A DNA stretch of 64,000 bases. Origin: Harmothoe impar. Its lineage: Eukaryota; Annelida; Polychaeta; Phyllodocida; Polynoidae. The notes below the pieces were generated by a model. It made no database searches and was not told where the DNA came from. It was given only the letters and a program-made list of their open reading frames with translations. The translations under genes and the position numbers were made by a program. This document shows, piece by piece, positions 1 to 12,557 of this stretch. The DNA is taken from NCBI GenBank assembly GCA_947462335.1, contig OX381709.1:38930904-38994903 (forward strand), in the 5' to 3' direction. How positions within the stretch are numbered: the first letter of the stretch is position 1; each line of letters starts with the position of its first letter.

Positions 1-192
1 CCCAGGTTCCCACCTTTTACCACTGGTAGAGATTAACTGGTAGGGATTGCCCTTCTGAGGATGGGGGCAGCTTATTATCACCCAGTAAATCACTCACAAC
101 CCTCTCGCGCCCTTCATATTGTTCATGTAGAGAGTTCTATAATCATCAAAACTTGCCTCATGCCTTGGCCGTGTAACAAAGAGAACAACATA

Positions 193-317
193 CACAGGCA
201 TACACTAAGTCCTAAACCTATGGGGGGGGGGAGAGGGGGAGCTGTGACATGCAGTATATATCTACACCAGCCCCCCCCCCCCCCCATAGGCTTAGGACTT
301 AAAGTCCGCCTGTGGCA
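193..317. mobile_element. Inverted-repeat element with poly-G/poly-C arms
   Basis: The arms AAGTCCTAAACCTATGGG and (reverse complement of the right side) AAGTCCTAAGCCTATGGG enclose a run of 10 G on the left and 15 C (271-285) on the right. Pairing extends outward to an ACAGGC word on each side. It can fold into a hairpin and resembles a MITE. No coding capacity. Superfamily not assigned. Confidence 0.6.
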
Positions 318-2999
318 ACATACATGAGGTTACTTCTGAAAATAGCTTCCAAGGCAGAAGGATATGACGGCCGTTTTTTTGGACATGTTTGCATCAGATG
401 CTGGCCGTTATAGACCTGGGCAGACGGTGAACAACAAGGGGCTGAGTGACAGCGTAATGGTCACCAGGAGTGGCCGTCAGAGATATACCGGTAAGCTAGG
501 GAATGGACTGTGTATGTGAGAGGGGGTGGAGGCAGGGGTGTAGACGGGGTGTAGACGTCTGCCGTGGGGAAGAAGACCTACCCACAGATACAGAAGTAGA
601 CAGACGGAGTGAGCATATACTCCCGCTGCACTCCGACATAATGCAATGACGCCACGCTAACAGACGGAAATTTGGGTGTTTGTCAGCCGCTTGACAAACA
701 TCGATCGAGTTGGGGTAGTGGAGGGGGGTAGGGGGTAGGCCTACAGGGTGTCCTTACATCCCCCCCCCTCTACACACACACACACCCCAAGTCCCTCCAA
801 GGTTGCAGCAGCGGCGACGTGGAGTAGCCATTACCTGGGGTTCCCAAAGATGACTTAAGTACACAGATATTAGCCATCCTTGGGCTAGCTGCCACCCGCG
901 GCGGCCAGCCCATGGATCTCCTCATTAAGGCAACAGAAATAGCCGACAAGAAAATAAGCTGTATGTAAAGGACAAAAAAAGTGAGCTTAAAGAGAAAAAG
1001 AACGGGCAAAAAAGGGGGGCACAATCACTATGTTAAGTATGGGTTGGCTTGCATGTTCTGACATGATTGCCTGCCCGGACGGGGAGCCCGTCTCGGCATT
1101 TCAGCAAGCCGACCACGCAATCAGCAATATTCTATCGATCCTTGGGAAGCGGGGGGTGATGTGGTGTGGGGTGTTGGGATGGTGGGGGGTAGGGGGGGGG
1201 GATAAGGGCTGATGGCGTTGAAAGGGGTGTACGGCTAGGTGTGAGGGGAGTGTGAGGTAGTGGGTGTTGCGGATACGGGACCCGACGGGCGTCGACGACG
1301 AGCTGGCGGAACCGGAAGTCTCCGCCAAAGAGACCAGTAAACACTTCCGGAATTGACACTTCCCCTTGCCGGCTATATATCAAATTGCGCGGCGACGCGG
1401 GTTGAAGTATAAGGCGCCCACAGAACGAACAATAGTTCAGTAATGCCTCCGGCCTCCATTAAAGGGGATAATCTATGTGTGTCATAAGCAGTACAAATTA
1501 CCCCTGTCAGCCTGTGATTCTGACAATGACTGTATCGGCGTTATGATTACCTTTATAACTCAAACACTTGCGGTTTCTCATATAAGTTTTGTATTGATAT
1601 TCATCCTATATAATTAGCTCATGGAAATTAGCAATATAAATAAAACACAATTATAGACATTGTCCGTAAGTCTAGACAGTTCTAGAAAGTTTAATGTCAG
1701 TAAACTATTTGAAAATGACCATCCAAACAAGGTTTGGCAAGCTCACGCTAGTTTGCTAGGATGAAATGGCACAACCATATTCATACACATACATAGCCCC
1801 TATCATGCCACACATTAACTTAAAATACTAATATGCATATTTGCACTTGACCATATAAACAGTGTGACTGACTGATGTGCAGGTATGATCCAACCCTTCA
1901 CTGTCACAGGTACCATGCACAAGGGTCCTCCAAAGTCGGTGAGGTCGGATTTGACATTGAGTATCAGCATGGTGACGTGTAAGTGACGTGGCACGCGATA
2001 CCACTCCATTACCACTCAACAACTCATTTACCACTCCTTATCCAATTTACTGCCCCTTATCTGATTTACATGATTGGAAATCGCCTTGATAGCATCCTGA
2101 TACCAACCTAATACCGCCCGCCATTACACCCATACCTAGAGGTCACCTGAACCCGTATTGTTCCATTTACGCGCTGCAATATGGTAGCGGCCACTTTTTA
2201 ACAACAGGGGTTATAGTAGTGTGTTTTCTCATTGTGTGGGGGCAAAAATATGTTGATCCTCTTAGGGGGAGGAGCAAATTCTTCACCTGTTTAAGCTCAA
2301 ATGGCAGGTTTGCAGTCAATATAACTCGAGAGTCAGCTGGCAAGAAAGAGATAGTGGACTTTTAAAAAAATGGTCAGGAAAGGCTGCTCTCGGAGGTAAA
2401 GTACAGCATTGCCTCACTCCACTTTGAAATAGGGGCAGGCAATGCTGGACTCTCCCTCGGGGTCTAGCTGGCTCTCAAGAAAAGTGAAGAGAGTCACTTA
2501 AATACTGTTCTATCTTTGTGAAGTTACCATGTATTCAGTGCTAAACTGGCCCAATGTTAAGGGGAGGAAACTAGAAAAGAAGGGATCACGTTTCAGACAG
2601 GCGGAAACATGCACTTTTATACATGTAGTGCATGGTGACATATGTGGAAACCCTCACCACACAGCCTTCTCTTCCTGCTTGACCTGCGACAGTATCCATA
2701 TATCTGTATGGAAACAGGTGAACGCCGACGGTAACTGTGCAGTATATATAGCACTGTGTCATACCTGTTAATGGTATAGGACACCCACGACACTGAGTCA
2801 AGGTGTGGCAATATCTAACGTAACGAGGATATCATAATTAACATCTTATCAGGCTTCTTTCACCCTTGCTAATACGTTCTGACTATGCATAACTTTCCTG
2901 TTACATACATTACATGTTGATAAAGCAAACAGCTATGTAAATCTCCTTGAAATTTAACAATGAATGGTATAGGCGATTGACATCACATGTGACCCAGGG
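318..2999. other. Non-coding stretch; no gene recognised
   Basis: Contains a short (CA)n tract at about 774-786, G-rich tracts at 720-760 and 1150-1200, and scattered chance open frames on both strands with no domain or splice support. Bases 1-192 also hold nothing recognised. Confidence 0.6.
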
Positions 3000-3412
3000 G
3001 AGAGGGGAGGGGGGGCGGAGTACAGGGGGTCGAGGGACGGGGGTCGAGGGTCGAGGGACAGAGGTCGAGGGAAGGGGGTCGAGGGAAGGGGGTCGAGGGA
3101 CGGGGGTCGAGGGAAGGGGGTCGAGGGACTGGGGTCGAGGGACTGGGGTCGAGGGACTGGGGTTGAGGGACGGCGGTCGAGGGACGGGGGTCGAGGGACT
3201 GGGGTCCAGGGACGGGGGTCGAGGGACGGGGGTCGAGGGACGGAGGGAGGAGGGACGGGGGAGGGGGGACGGGGGAGGGGGGATAGGGGATGGGAGAGGG
3301 GGGACGAAGGGAGGAGGGATGGTGGAGGGGGTACAGGGGAGGGGGGATGGGGGAGGGGGGATGGGAGACGGGGGATGGAGGGAGGAGGGACGGGGGAGGG
3401 GGATGGAGGGAG
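2998..3412. repeat. G-rich minisatellite (unit about 15-16 bases, GTCGAGGGACGGGGG-like)
   Basis: Tandem, imperfect copies of GTCGAGGGACGGGGG run from about 3020 to 3240 and pass into GGAGGGACGGGGGAGG repeats to about 3412. The plus strand is nearly free of pyrimidines apart from periodic TC. Repeated runs of four or five G fit G-quadruplex or triplex-forming DNA. Its reverse complement gives a long Pro/Ser/Arg open frame, an artefact of the repeat. Confidence 0.9.
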
Positions 3413-3558
3413 CAGGAAAAAAAAGATTTGGAAAAAAAAAAGATTTGGAAAAGAAGAAAAAAAACGAAGTTTGGAAAAAACGAAGTTTGGAAAAAACGAA
3501 GTTTGGAAAAAACGAAGTTTGAAAAAGAAAAAAAAAAAAAAAAGAAAAAAAAAAAATT
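3413..3558. repeat. Adenine-rich 16-base repeats (GAAGTTTGGAAAAAAC) and poly-A
   Basis: Directly abuts the G-rich minisatellite. Three to four tandem copies of GAAGTTTGGAAAAAAC at about 3463-3522, preceded by GATTTGGAAAAAA variants, end in an A-rich tract to 3558. Together with the previous repeat this makes about 560 bases of strongly purine-biased plus strand. Confidence 0.85.
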
Positions 3559-6161
3559 ATTAGAGGGAGGTAATCACCAGGCATCTCATATACCGTCTCA
3601 TAAAGCGTTCCTGGCTGCTTTAACATGGAGCCCTATGGGCTTGACAAGTTGGTGGAGGACATCAGGGGGAGGTTTTTCCTATACCTGCAATGCTAAAGAA
3701 ATTTGTGCAAAAAAAGCTAAAAGTGACACTTTTTTAAATGTCTTTTTTGAGCATTTGAGCAAACCCACATATACAATACTGGTATGGGGAGATTGGCATT
3801 GACCAGCAGTACATAGAACAGTGACATTTGTTTGGCAGGAACATTTATTTGCAGAATTATTCCAGATACAAGTGATGGGAAAAATGTCTTAAATTGGGTT
3901 CAGAACCGTCGTATAAGACCCTGAGGCACAGCAGTGCCCCTGGGTCAATCATTCTGGTCTCCCCTGGAAATGAGGGACCATTGCATTGAAAGTAGAGGTG
4001 GACACTTCATTTGGTCTCGGCTCCACATGCTGGTACTGCATACCTTAAAGTGGCAGGAGTTGTCTGGCGTTTGAACAGTAGAGGTTATATCATGCCCGGA
4101 TTTAAAAAAAAAACTATTCACGTGATATCACTGCTAATTACCCTTATGCATGGTATTGCAATGGCTGTGTGCAATGGGGTCCGCCTTAAGGGTCAGTAAA
4201 CCCTCAGTCGCATCCATACTATGATTAGTAAAGGTGAACCGACTGCCGGACCGGCACTCATAATTGTTTGGTTTATGCTGGTTATTGAATTGCACCGTAG
4301 AACAAGTTGGATCCTTTTGATATTGGCATGGACTAAGGCATCATACAGTTCTTGATGCAATAATACCCACTTTCTGCATCAATCCAACGAACAACTGTGT
4401 GTAATGCATTAAATCCAGAATCTGTGGAAACCCAATCACTCACTATGGAAGAGCCTGGAAACTGATAACAGGCAAAAGAAACCAACATCCCCAAATAAAA
4501 TGTTACCATGAAATGTCAAGGTCGCTAAACTTAAACATAGTTGAATGTGGTGAAGAATTTTAAGTCACTTCTATCAAACGAGAAAGTAATAGGTTGTAGC
4601 AAGCATCTGTGGCTGATTGAATAATCAGAGGGAGATTGGATTTAGTTGCACCATCCAAATTATTTCAAACACGCTAGTCATTACGGTGACACCATTCTAT
4701 TATCTAGACAAGATTTAAAAAAAAGTGTTTCCGGCAACCCGACCTTGCATAGCAAAAACTAGCCATTTACAGGCAATCTTCCAAATCCTCCGTGCAAACT
4801 CCCGGCATAAGTGCCCCAGTATTTAATATTTTATATGCTTTGAAAATGGAAGAAAACTTATCTGAGCTGATTTTTCTAGATTTTCTGACCATGCTACCCG
4901 AGGCAATACTTAGTTCTCTTTTAGCTTTAATCAAATCCATGATTGAAACATTCCTAAAATCTACACCACCAATCACATTAATATAATTACGAAGAAGCCA
5001 AATAGCATGAAAAATGTCAAACAATAACTAGATGATCAATATCAGTATGCTGGTTAATTTCTCCCAGATCTATTGTCACGGCATGAAGGGAATATATACA
5101 GTTATGTTAAATCTGGTGCTCTGTCTTTCTCTGCCCAGTGGCAAGGAGCCCAGACCTTGCCCTTAGTAATGATGGATGATGGAGATAGTAATGAGCACTG
5201 TAAGTAGTCGATACAGTGCTGCAGCCGTAGGGGCAATGCAGAGATGTTATTGTTATGCACTCTTGAGGCGATGTTTCCTGTGTTGCAGACTAGGACTAGT
5301 CTGTTCAAGCAGCACTGTTATACGCCGATGTTTACTGCAATATTCACAGGTAAGAGCTGCACTGTGTGGCGATCTCCTTCATTGTGTGCTATCTATTGAC
5401 TTTAATTCAAGTTTTTATAGTTGATGTGCATGCCTCATGCCTCTTTTACATTATACATATATTTACATAAGTAATGTTGCATTAGATTCAATGCCAGAGA
5501 AACCTGATTAACAGAGTTATGCTATGTTATGTTGCACTGCTATAAATATGATGAATAGTTCATAATATACTCTATTTCTATGAACCCATTGTGATGGGCG
5601 TTTGATTGTCTGAGTAGTTTGACGCCCACTCTAGGTAGTCCAGTGGCCTACAATAGAGGGCGTGTCTGGACATCGTGTTCGTAATATTACCACGTTTCTT
5701 GGTTTATGGACATGATACTCTGGTACACTGCTTAATACATAATGACAATGTCTTCCATCGATCATACTCATCATGGTACTATGATCAATTAGGTGTAATA
5801 AGAATAACACACCCAGTGCCTCCTACTCTAGAAGTAGTCTATTATAGGAGGGATGGGAGCAGGAACTAATGTCAGTCACAGACAGCAACTATGCTTCATG
5901 CATTGCAGTGCAGCTGAGCGGAATGGCACGTTTTCAGCAACCTTCATTGTTTGAATAATAAAGCATTTCTGTCCTAGTAATAATTGATTTTCTTCTTAAA
6001 TACTATGGTCTGGCTTGCCAACGACATGCCCATAATTTTTCATTCAGTGCTTAGTATGCTCCATATAGGATATTAATTGTCTGCTTTCCATGCCCTCATA
6101 CATTCAGATGTGATATTAGACGCAATTCTAATGGTAAATTGAGATTTGATGAACATGAATT
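3559..6161. other. Non-coding stretch; no gene recognised
   Basis: AT-rich. Many short open frames occur on both strands without recognisable domains. A 61-base interval at 5289-5349 is framed by good splice-like signals and is listed separately. TTTTATA/ATTAAT words are common. No repeat family was recognised. Confidence 0.55.
5289..5349 (+). other. Possible microexon framed by strong splice-like signals
   Basis: The plus strand reads TGTTTCCTGTGTTGCAG (ending 5288), then 61 bases, then GTAAGAG starting at 5350. Two of the three frames are open. No recognisable peptide and no neighbouring exon support it, so chance is quite likely. Confidence 0.12.
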
Positions 6162-6297
6162 GGGAGTGATCATATCTTAATTAGCAAAAGGGGCAAGGGG
6201 CACAAAATATTCCGTGCACTAGGCAGTAGGAGGTGAAAAAATGTGCGTCTTCGCACAAAATATTTCACCCCCTCGTTATAAATTAATGTCCACTCCC
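6162..6297. mobile_element. Diverged PIF/Harbinger-like MITE (GGGAGTG ends)
   Basis: Starts GGGAGTGATCAT and ends with the reverse complement of GGGAGTGGACATTAAT, followed by TTA. The inner arms share GTGAAATATTTTGTGC-like sequence, so much of the element folds back on itself. It belongs with the better preserved copies at 29.8-30.6 kb. Confidence 0.5.
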
Positions 6298-8592
6298 TTA
6301 GTTTGGGAACTACATGTGTAACAACAAACACTCTGTAACAAATTACTGAGCATTACTGAGCAGCACCAATGGTCGTACTATATGTCACCCTTATGGTTCA
6401 CAACAGTGGAATTACAGACGCCCAGTCCCATTGCATTAACAATGGGCTGAACAATGGCACTAGGCAAGCCTGAAAGAGAACATGTAGCGCTAGTGTATTC
6501 AGCCCATGTTGGTACATGTAGAATGTAAATATGTTGATACCTGTAGAATGTGAAGCTCTAATTAGCTTAAATATTCACATTTCTAGCATGGCTGGGCCTT
6601 TTATTGACTCCACAATATGGAAAGTGCTACATTCAGCAAGGAATGGCAGTGGGATTTTTTTCATAGGGAAATTCTACTTGAGTACCCTAATTTTAACGGT
6701 TACCAAAGATTAAGAATCAACTCAATTTTCACTTCGCGGCTTGTCTGTTTGTCGATAAAAGCCTTTAGCGCTTAACTCAGGCCAGCCATCATGCAGTTGA
6801 GTACCCCAGGATTTACCGACAATGAAACGACTTGCCAAAGCAGATCATTATCTATTCCCCCAAACATTGCCAGCAAGGAAAAAACTTTAAAATGGCCTGT
6901 AAGAACGAATAAGAGAAACACCGGGTCAGAGACTAAGTTTTATAGCAGGGAGTTTGGCACATGGTGTCCTGAATTAATAGGGACAAATCCTCTGTGTTCC
7001 AGACAGAGTTACAGCCGTTTATCCAGCAATTACAGTGACTAAGCTTTTGGTGAAGGGAGGTGCATTTTGTGAGATTGAGAGCAGTGATCATGATCAGTGG
7101 TGATTAGGGAGTCAGTGAATGATATACCAGGAGATCACTTAGACAGCAGAACCTGGAGGACACCTCCAGGGTTGGTATATGTAACAAGCCTCAACCTTCC
7201 TAGAAGTTAGACAAAAAAAAGAGAGAGATGATAATGGGTAAAACCATGTTCAATGAAACAGATACCTGTCTATTAGAAAAAAAGGTCCGTCTCTTTGGTG
7301 ATGGATGATGAGATTACTGTCTGTGCCTTGTCTACCACTTGAAGTCTCCATTTCTTTCTCTATAACATATCCTTCACTATGATGGGTATATTCTACCGCC
7401 AGACCCTATGAAGAATTGGCCCGGCCTGTTTGCATGGCTCATTGGTGCTGCTTATTAGATTTAATCTGTATGGCCATTAACGAGGAGACGTATAGCTAGC
7501 GCTGGCTAATATTCAAAGGCAAACAGTGGACCTGGTGAAGAGTTAAACATTATAGTAGAGCATGTACATAATGACGTTTCACCGTTAGAGACTGTGTTTT
7601 CACGGTGGCCGTCTGGCGTGGCCCTCATAAGCCGGTGTACATGGAGTGATGGAGTCGCCGTCTCACATAAATGGATCAAGGTAAATTAGATTACCTACCA
7701 CCCCTCTGCCTTCTCCCCTGGCTCCCCTACCCCACCAACCTCAGACTCTCCATCAACAGGAGCCGCAACGTCAACTGACTGAGCACCAGAGCGCCCCTAC
7801 TCCTGCACACACAGCCACACATAGGCGCTTCATTTGCCAAACTGCTGTTGTTTTGGAACAAACAAATGAGGGCGGACGTTATCAATTTTCAATCCAAAAC
7901 ATAGCACTAGAACAAACGCCTCAGAGACCCATCTTAATTTGGCATTGTTTGCAGTCAGTCGGACCTATTTTGGGAGGCCTGTAAATGAGCGCTCAGACAA
8001 ACTGGAGTCGACCGCAATTGGAATAGTCCTTCCTACAATAGTGGCTGTATCATGTATACATACACAGATATTGGACGTGCAAATAGGAAGGGGGGATGCA
8101 CTCTGTGTAGACAGCTGTCAGAAGCAGTAGATGCATATTTCCTTCTAGATGTAGCAGTAATCAGCAATGAGGCACACATTGAAGTCAGATTACTGTGTGA
8201 AGGGGGATGTGTCTCTCCCAGTACACTTAAATCGGTCGGTCTGAGATATATAGGGACCTTTGGACAGTGTGATGCTCAGTGAGTGAACAGGGGACGAGTG
8301 TATCTGTATGCAGGGTTCTTCAGATATATACCAACACCCACACCTTCTCAGTACCAACCACACAAGGCTATAGGCAATATCATTGATTTATTTTATTTTA
8401 CAGTCCTCCCTCCTTTGGTAGATAAATAGCCGCCGATGACATTGACAAAAGGACGAAAGGATGCCTGCCTGCTTGCTCACCCCTAAAAAATAAATAAATA
8501 ACGCTACAAAAGCTCTTTGATGTTACCTAAAGGGGTGCTGGTGGGGTTGTGTAAAAGGAGCAGGGGGAGGAGGTGGGTAGTTGTAGGGACCG
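6298..8592. other. Non-coding stretch; no gene recognised
   Basis: Ordinary AT-rich sequence with a C-rich patch near 7695-7800. Chance open frames only. No repeat recognised. Confidence 0.55.
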
Positions 8593-8852
8593 TTAACCCT
8601 TTCAGGGTCGCATAATGCTTTAGCCCATTCATGCATTATGCCCTGTATCGGAAAGATGAATGAATGTTTGATTGATTGAATATTTTATCTGGCGAGTAAA
8701 TCACCAGTGTTGCATTGAAGCATCATGCCAACCTTACGTGGTTGATACACTACCGAAGGATTTGGCATGAATGCATCCCTGGTGAGTGGAGTGACCATGA
8801 CTGCATTCCTGCATCATGATGACAAAGGACATAGCTGTGCGGCAAGGGTTAA
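8593..8852. mobile_element. TTAA-bounded MITE, copy 1 of the 8.6-16.3 kb cluster
   Basis: Bounded by TTAA at 8593-8596 and 8849-8852. Left end CCCTTTCAGGGTCGCATAATGC, shown in part: CCCTTTCAGGG; right end TGCGGCAAGGG. The interior carries GCATGAATGCA/TGCATCATGCC words and CTGGCGAGTAAATCACCAG-type inverted motifs shared by all copies. TTAA target and CCC start fit the piggyBac or Kolobok superfamilies, but no transposase is present to decide. Confidence 0.75.
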
Positions 8853-9427
8853 TCCTGGCAACACGGTGCCACACCTGAATAAGCTCACCTTGTCAATGGC
8901 TGCCTCTGTTGAAGGCGCGGCAACTGCCCCTTTCTTTCAGAACTATTACATTTTCCCCTCTTTTTTTTCTGGAGGTTGGTTACTTTTTTACTCAGCCTCT
9001 GTGTGTGCGACAGCGTGTGGGCAAACGCTTGGAGAAAATTAGGAAAAGTTTGCTGGCCTGAGAGCACACCTATCTGCGGTTAAACGACGTAGGATGACAT
9101 TATCCAGTCAGCAGGAACAGTCTGCACCCCCCTCCCCGAAACCTGCAGCGCCTCAATGACTGCTAGATGATCAAAGAAAACACTCCCCAACCCCACACCA
9201 CCCCCGCCGCCACCCCCACACCCTAAAAGCTCTCCTCCACTCCCTTAAATCCCCAACCGCCCTATGTAAAGGGCTGAGCACCTGTCATGCCTTCACCCCG
9301 ACAGTTGCTGCCGGGGTACCAACTTGTAGGCCTTTAACCAGAGCCGTTAACACGTACGTTGTTGGCTCTTGGCGTGCACGCGGGAACAGCTGGTTCAGGT
9401 GTATAACTTCAAATGATTTCAAATTGA
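8853..9427. other. Non-coding stretch; no gene recognised
   Basis: C-rich between 9120 and 9260, with a pyrimidine-rich run beginning near 9430 that could serve as a splice acceptor for the open frame that follows. Confidence 0.5.
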
Positions 9428-9883
9428 AATGCTCCCTTCTTCTTCCCCATTCTCCATTTCTCTCACACTCGCAGTTCTCTTCTTTCGCAACTCAGCATAG
9501 AGGTGCCAACTTGCGCCCAACTAAGGTATCAGGTATATAAAATTATCCAGGTTGTCTTGGGCGGACCTTGCAGGGAAGCTACTATTGTTAAGTTCATGCC
9601 CATCAACAAACTTCTACACATGGTGCCTTCTTTGGGTAAATTGGCGCTATCGTGTTCAGGTAAATCCTATCTGTTTGCGTGTTGTCGGGAGCTAATTGAA
9701 AGACTCCCTGAAGACTGGCTCGGGTTTGGTTGGGTGGAAGGAGGCACTAGGTTGGTGCAGGCATGGGGAGGGAATAATAGGGTTGCCGTTAGTGAGGCTG
9801 TTACCCTGATCAATCAAGTGCAGCTGTCCACTGAGGTGGGAGTTCCGTTAAGGGAACTGCAGTCTAGTTCTATACTAACTTAA
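9428..9883 (+). other. Unrecognised 152-codon open frame; doubtful coding
   Basis: Open from the codon after a TGA at 9425-9427 to TAA at 9881-9883, without a convincing ATG near its left end (first internal ATG about 9597). A strong pyrimidine tract ends ACTCGCAG at 9474, and a donor-like TTCAG|GTAAAT sits near 9660, so 9475-9660 could be an internal exon. The peptide shows no motif I recognise and no signal peptide or membrane segment. Chance or an old transposon remnant are equally possible. Confidence 0.15.
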
Positions 9884-10006
9884 ACCATATTAAGACGGTT
9901 CTATAGTATTTAAAACCAGTCTAACTCTGCAGGAAAGGACACAGTTGTTGTTTACTCAGAAAACAGGCATTTTGGTATTGCATGTGCTGGGTACGAGGGG
10001 AGAAGG

Positions 10007-10277
10007 GTTAGGCTGCTCAGCCTTTTAAGAGCAGCATACTGCTTTATGCCCTTTGGTGTATGCATGAATGATGCATGAATGATGCATGAACACAGCCCTT
10101 GCGGGTAACTCGCCAGGCCTGCATGATGCATGCCCTCCGAGAGAGCATCCATTTCCTTAGGTCAGTATTATACTTGAATGCAGCACTGGCCAGTTACTCG
10201 CCAGGGCTGCATTTATGCATCATGCCGGGAAAGGGCATGCTACTGTTTAAAATTCCCATGCGGTCCTTAAATGTTTA
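10007..10277. mobile_element. TTAA-family MITE, copy 2 (diverged ends)
   Basis: Shares the interior of the family: ATGCATGAATGATGCATGA repeats, GGGTAACTCGCCAG and CAGTTACTCGCCAGGGC inverted motifs, and TGCATCATGCC. The left end (CTGCTCAGCCTTTTAAGAGC) and right end (ATGCGGTCCTTAAATG) have drifted from TTAA-CCCTTTAAGGGC. Confidence 0.65.
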
Positions 10278-10283
10278 GAGTAG

Positions 10284-11755
10284 GTTGGGGTCAGCTGCTT
10301 GTTCTGTTAGCCTAAATGGCCTTGACTCGAACCTAGCTAGGCCTCACCCCCCCCCCCCCCGCGCCCACCCTCGTACAACCTCCAACCACCCAACCACAGT
10401 CAAACCCTTGCCCCACCTTTTGTCCTTGAGAAGTACACTTCGTGTGGATTTTCCATGTCTTGTATCTATAGACGCTGGGGCCGTCTCCTCCTCCAGGGTG
10501 GAGTAGGAGTCTTAAGGTGTGTTTGAAGGCTGGATACTAGTGTGGTCGGCTGATTGGCGTTTGTCACCCTCAGTACCGGACCAAAGGATGAGCTGAAGGC
10601 TACATGGGCTGTTACACCTTCGTAATGATCTCCCTGTACGTGTTACAAGTGGAAAGTGGGTTAATGCCAAGAAAAGGGGTTAGTTTGGGTGGTCAAAAGA
10701 AGGGGCCGGAGGGGGATGTTGGTTAGCTTTTGCTTGAATTTTGCGATAGGTTCACCTATTCCATCTCACGTAACAGCATGTAGACACAGAGTTAAACACA
10801 GTTTATATCACAATTTTAAGTCAGATTTTAGATGATTATGTCATATAGCTTTTTTGAAACTTAAAGCTAGTCCATACCTATGACCCTCGACCTGATCCTC
10901 TAATGTATTGTCTTGGAACAGGATTAAGGATCACTCATTGTATATGTAAGGATCGTCTAGGATCCTTATGCCCGAATCCTCCCTTCTTGGCTATTTTGCA
11001 ATGTGAGTAGTATACAAAGAGTGGACCCTGGGTATGGCGTAACATTCTCTGAAACCAATCGAGCATCACATAATTATATGCCATCTAACACCCCACCAGA
11101 AACATAGATTCGTCATAATACTCCTATTCAATTAATTTAGTAAATGGAGGAGGGGGCGATACTTTCACGTTACTAAAACCATTGCATGATTCTCCTACAT
11201 TCTGAAATATGTTGACGTCATATGTGAGGGGTGGTTTGGTGTGGGATGTTTCGCATGGTTATCCAAACGACCAATGCTAGAGTCCATACCCCGGGTCCAT
11301 ATACAAGGGTGGGACATGTCCCCTAGAAACTGCACTGGACGATCAGGGGTTAGGAAAGTAGATCAGAATGGTCTGATGGTGTTAGACTATGGCCAGGTAC
11401 GATGTGGGGGAGGGGGAGGGGGTAGCATTAGGGCAGTTCCCTGGTCCACCATTTGTCTCCGACTAATTACAACAGCACAAGGTAGCTAGATGACCGGGCG
11501 ACTAGTCAGGGCTAATCTAATTCCCGGCAGGCTGGGTGGGAGGTAGGGGTGGAGGGTGGGAGGTATAGGGGATGGAGGGGAGGGGTTAGGACACAGGGGA
11601 GGGGCCAGGGTAAGGCCGTACGGAGATGGATGTTACGTCTTACGCGGGTGCGTGGCCCAATACGTGACCAACATGTCACACAAGCCAAGGTGCCTAACTT
11701 AGTGACTTGCAACAACCCCCGGGCCTTTCATGTTTCCGGCCAGTTCCACTCCTGA
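10284..11755. other. Non-coding stretch; no gene recognised
   Basis: Includes a run of 14 C at 10347-10360 and G-rich tracts near 11406-11425 and 11530-11590. No supported gene. Confidence 0.5.
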
Positions 11756-12002
11756 TTAACCCTTTAAGGGCCGCAAAGTGCATTAATGCGCTATGTACAT
11801 TGTGGTCATGATGCATGAATGTAGACCTGGCGAGTAACGCGACAATACTGCATCCATGCATCATGCCAACCCTCTGGAAGTGTATCAGCCCTATAGGATC
11901 CATAATGCTTGAATGCAACTGGCAAGTGATTCACAACGTTCGTGCATCATGACGATAAAGTGCTTGATGCATTAAAGCAGTATGCGGCCCTTCAAGGGTT
12001 AA
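11756..12002. mobile_element. TTAA-family MITE, copy 3 (best-preserved ends)
   Basis: TTAA at 11756-11759 and 11999-12002. Left end CCCTTTAAGGGCCGCA; right end TGCGGCCCTTGAAGGG in complementary sense with one mismatch. Interior has CTGGCGAGTAACGCG and TGCATCATGCC motifs. About 247 bases, no coding capacity. Confidence 0.8.
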
Positions 12003-12345
12003 CGACATATCATATTGCCTGATAGATTAGGGCTAATTATGACGTCAAATCTGTGCACTACCCATCAGTCTCTGCCCCTACGGCCGGCGGGGAGGGGGTG
12101 GGGGTGGGGGGGGGGGCAGCAGCGGCGGGGTGGTATCGTGATGAGGAGGCCGCTGGGGGCAGTTTTTCCACATACCGCCAGTCTGGGCTGCATGGGGGCT
12201 ATCCCCCAGACTTGAATACGTAGCAAACGCCATCTGTCATATTCACGCCTGTGTAATATAGATGGCCAGTGCCGGTCACTGACCACCCACCCCACAACCT
12301 GGTAGTGCTAACACTGCTACTTACTGACAGCCAGGGACATACGTC

Positions 12346-12557
12346 TTAACCCTTCAAGGGCTGCATAGGGCTTTAATTAAGGCACTATACTCTTCCCTTA
12401 AGTTGTTGTCATGGGATGCATCAATGCAGCCCTGGAGAATAACTCACCAGTGCTACATGCAAGCATCATGCCATTGAACCCTACTCGCCAGGGCTGCATG
12501 CACGCACCATGGCGAAAAGGGATGCATTAAAGCATTCTGTGGTCCTTAAATGGTTAA
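12346..12557. mobile_element. TTAA-family MITE, copy 4
   Basis: TTAA at 12346-12349 and 12554-12557, only about 340 bases from copy 3. Left end CCCTTCAAGGGCTGCATAG; right end TGGTCCTTAAATGG. Interior repeats AACTCACCAG, ACTCGCCAGGGCTGCATG and GCATCATGCC. Confidence 0.78.

Noticed and set aside
2910..3626. 238-codon Pro/Ser-rich open frame, minus strand
   Set aside because: It is the reverse reading of the G-rich minisatellite and A-rich tract; periodic PRPPSLDP units follow the DNA repeat. No start context, domain or splice support.
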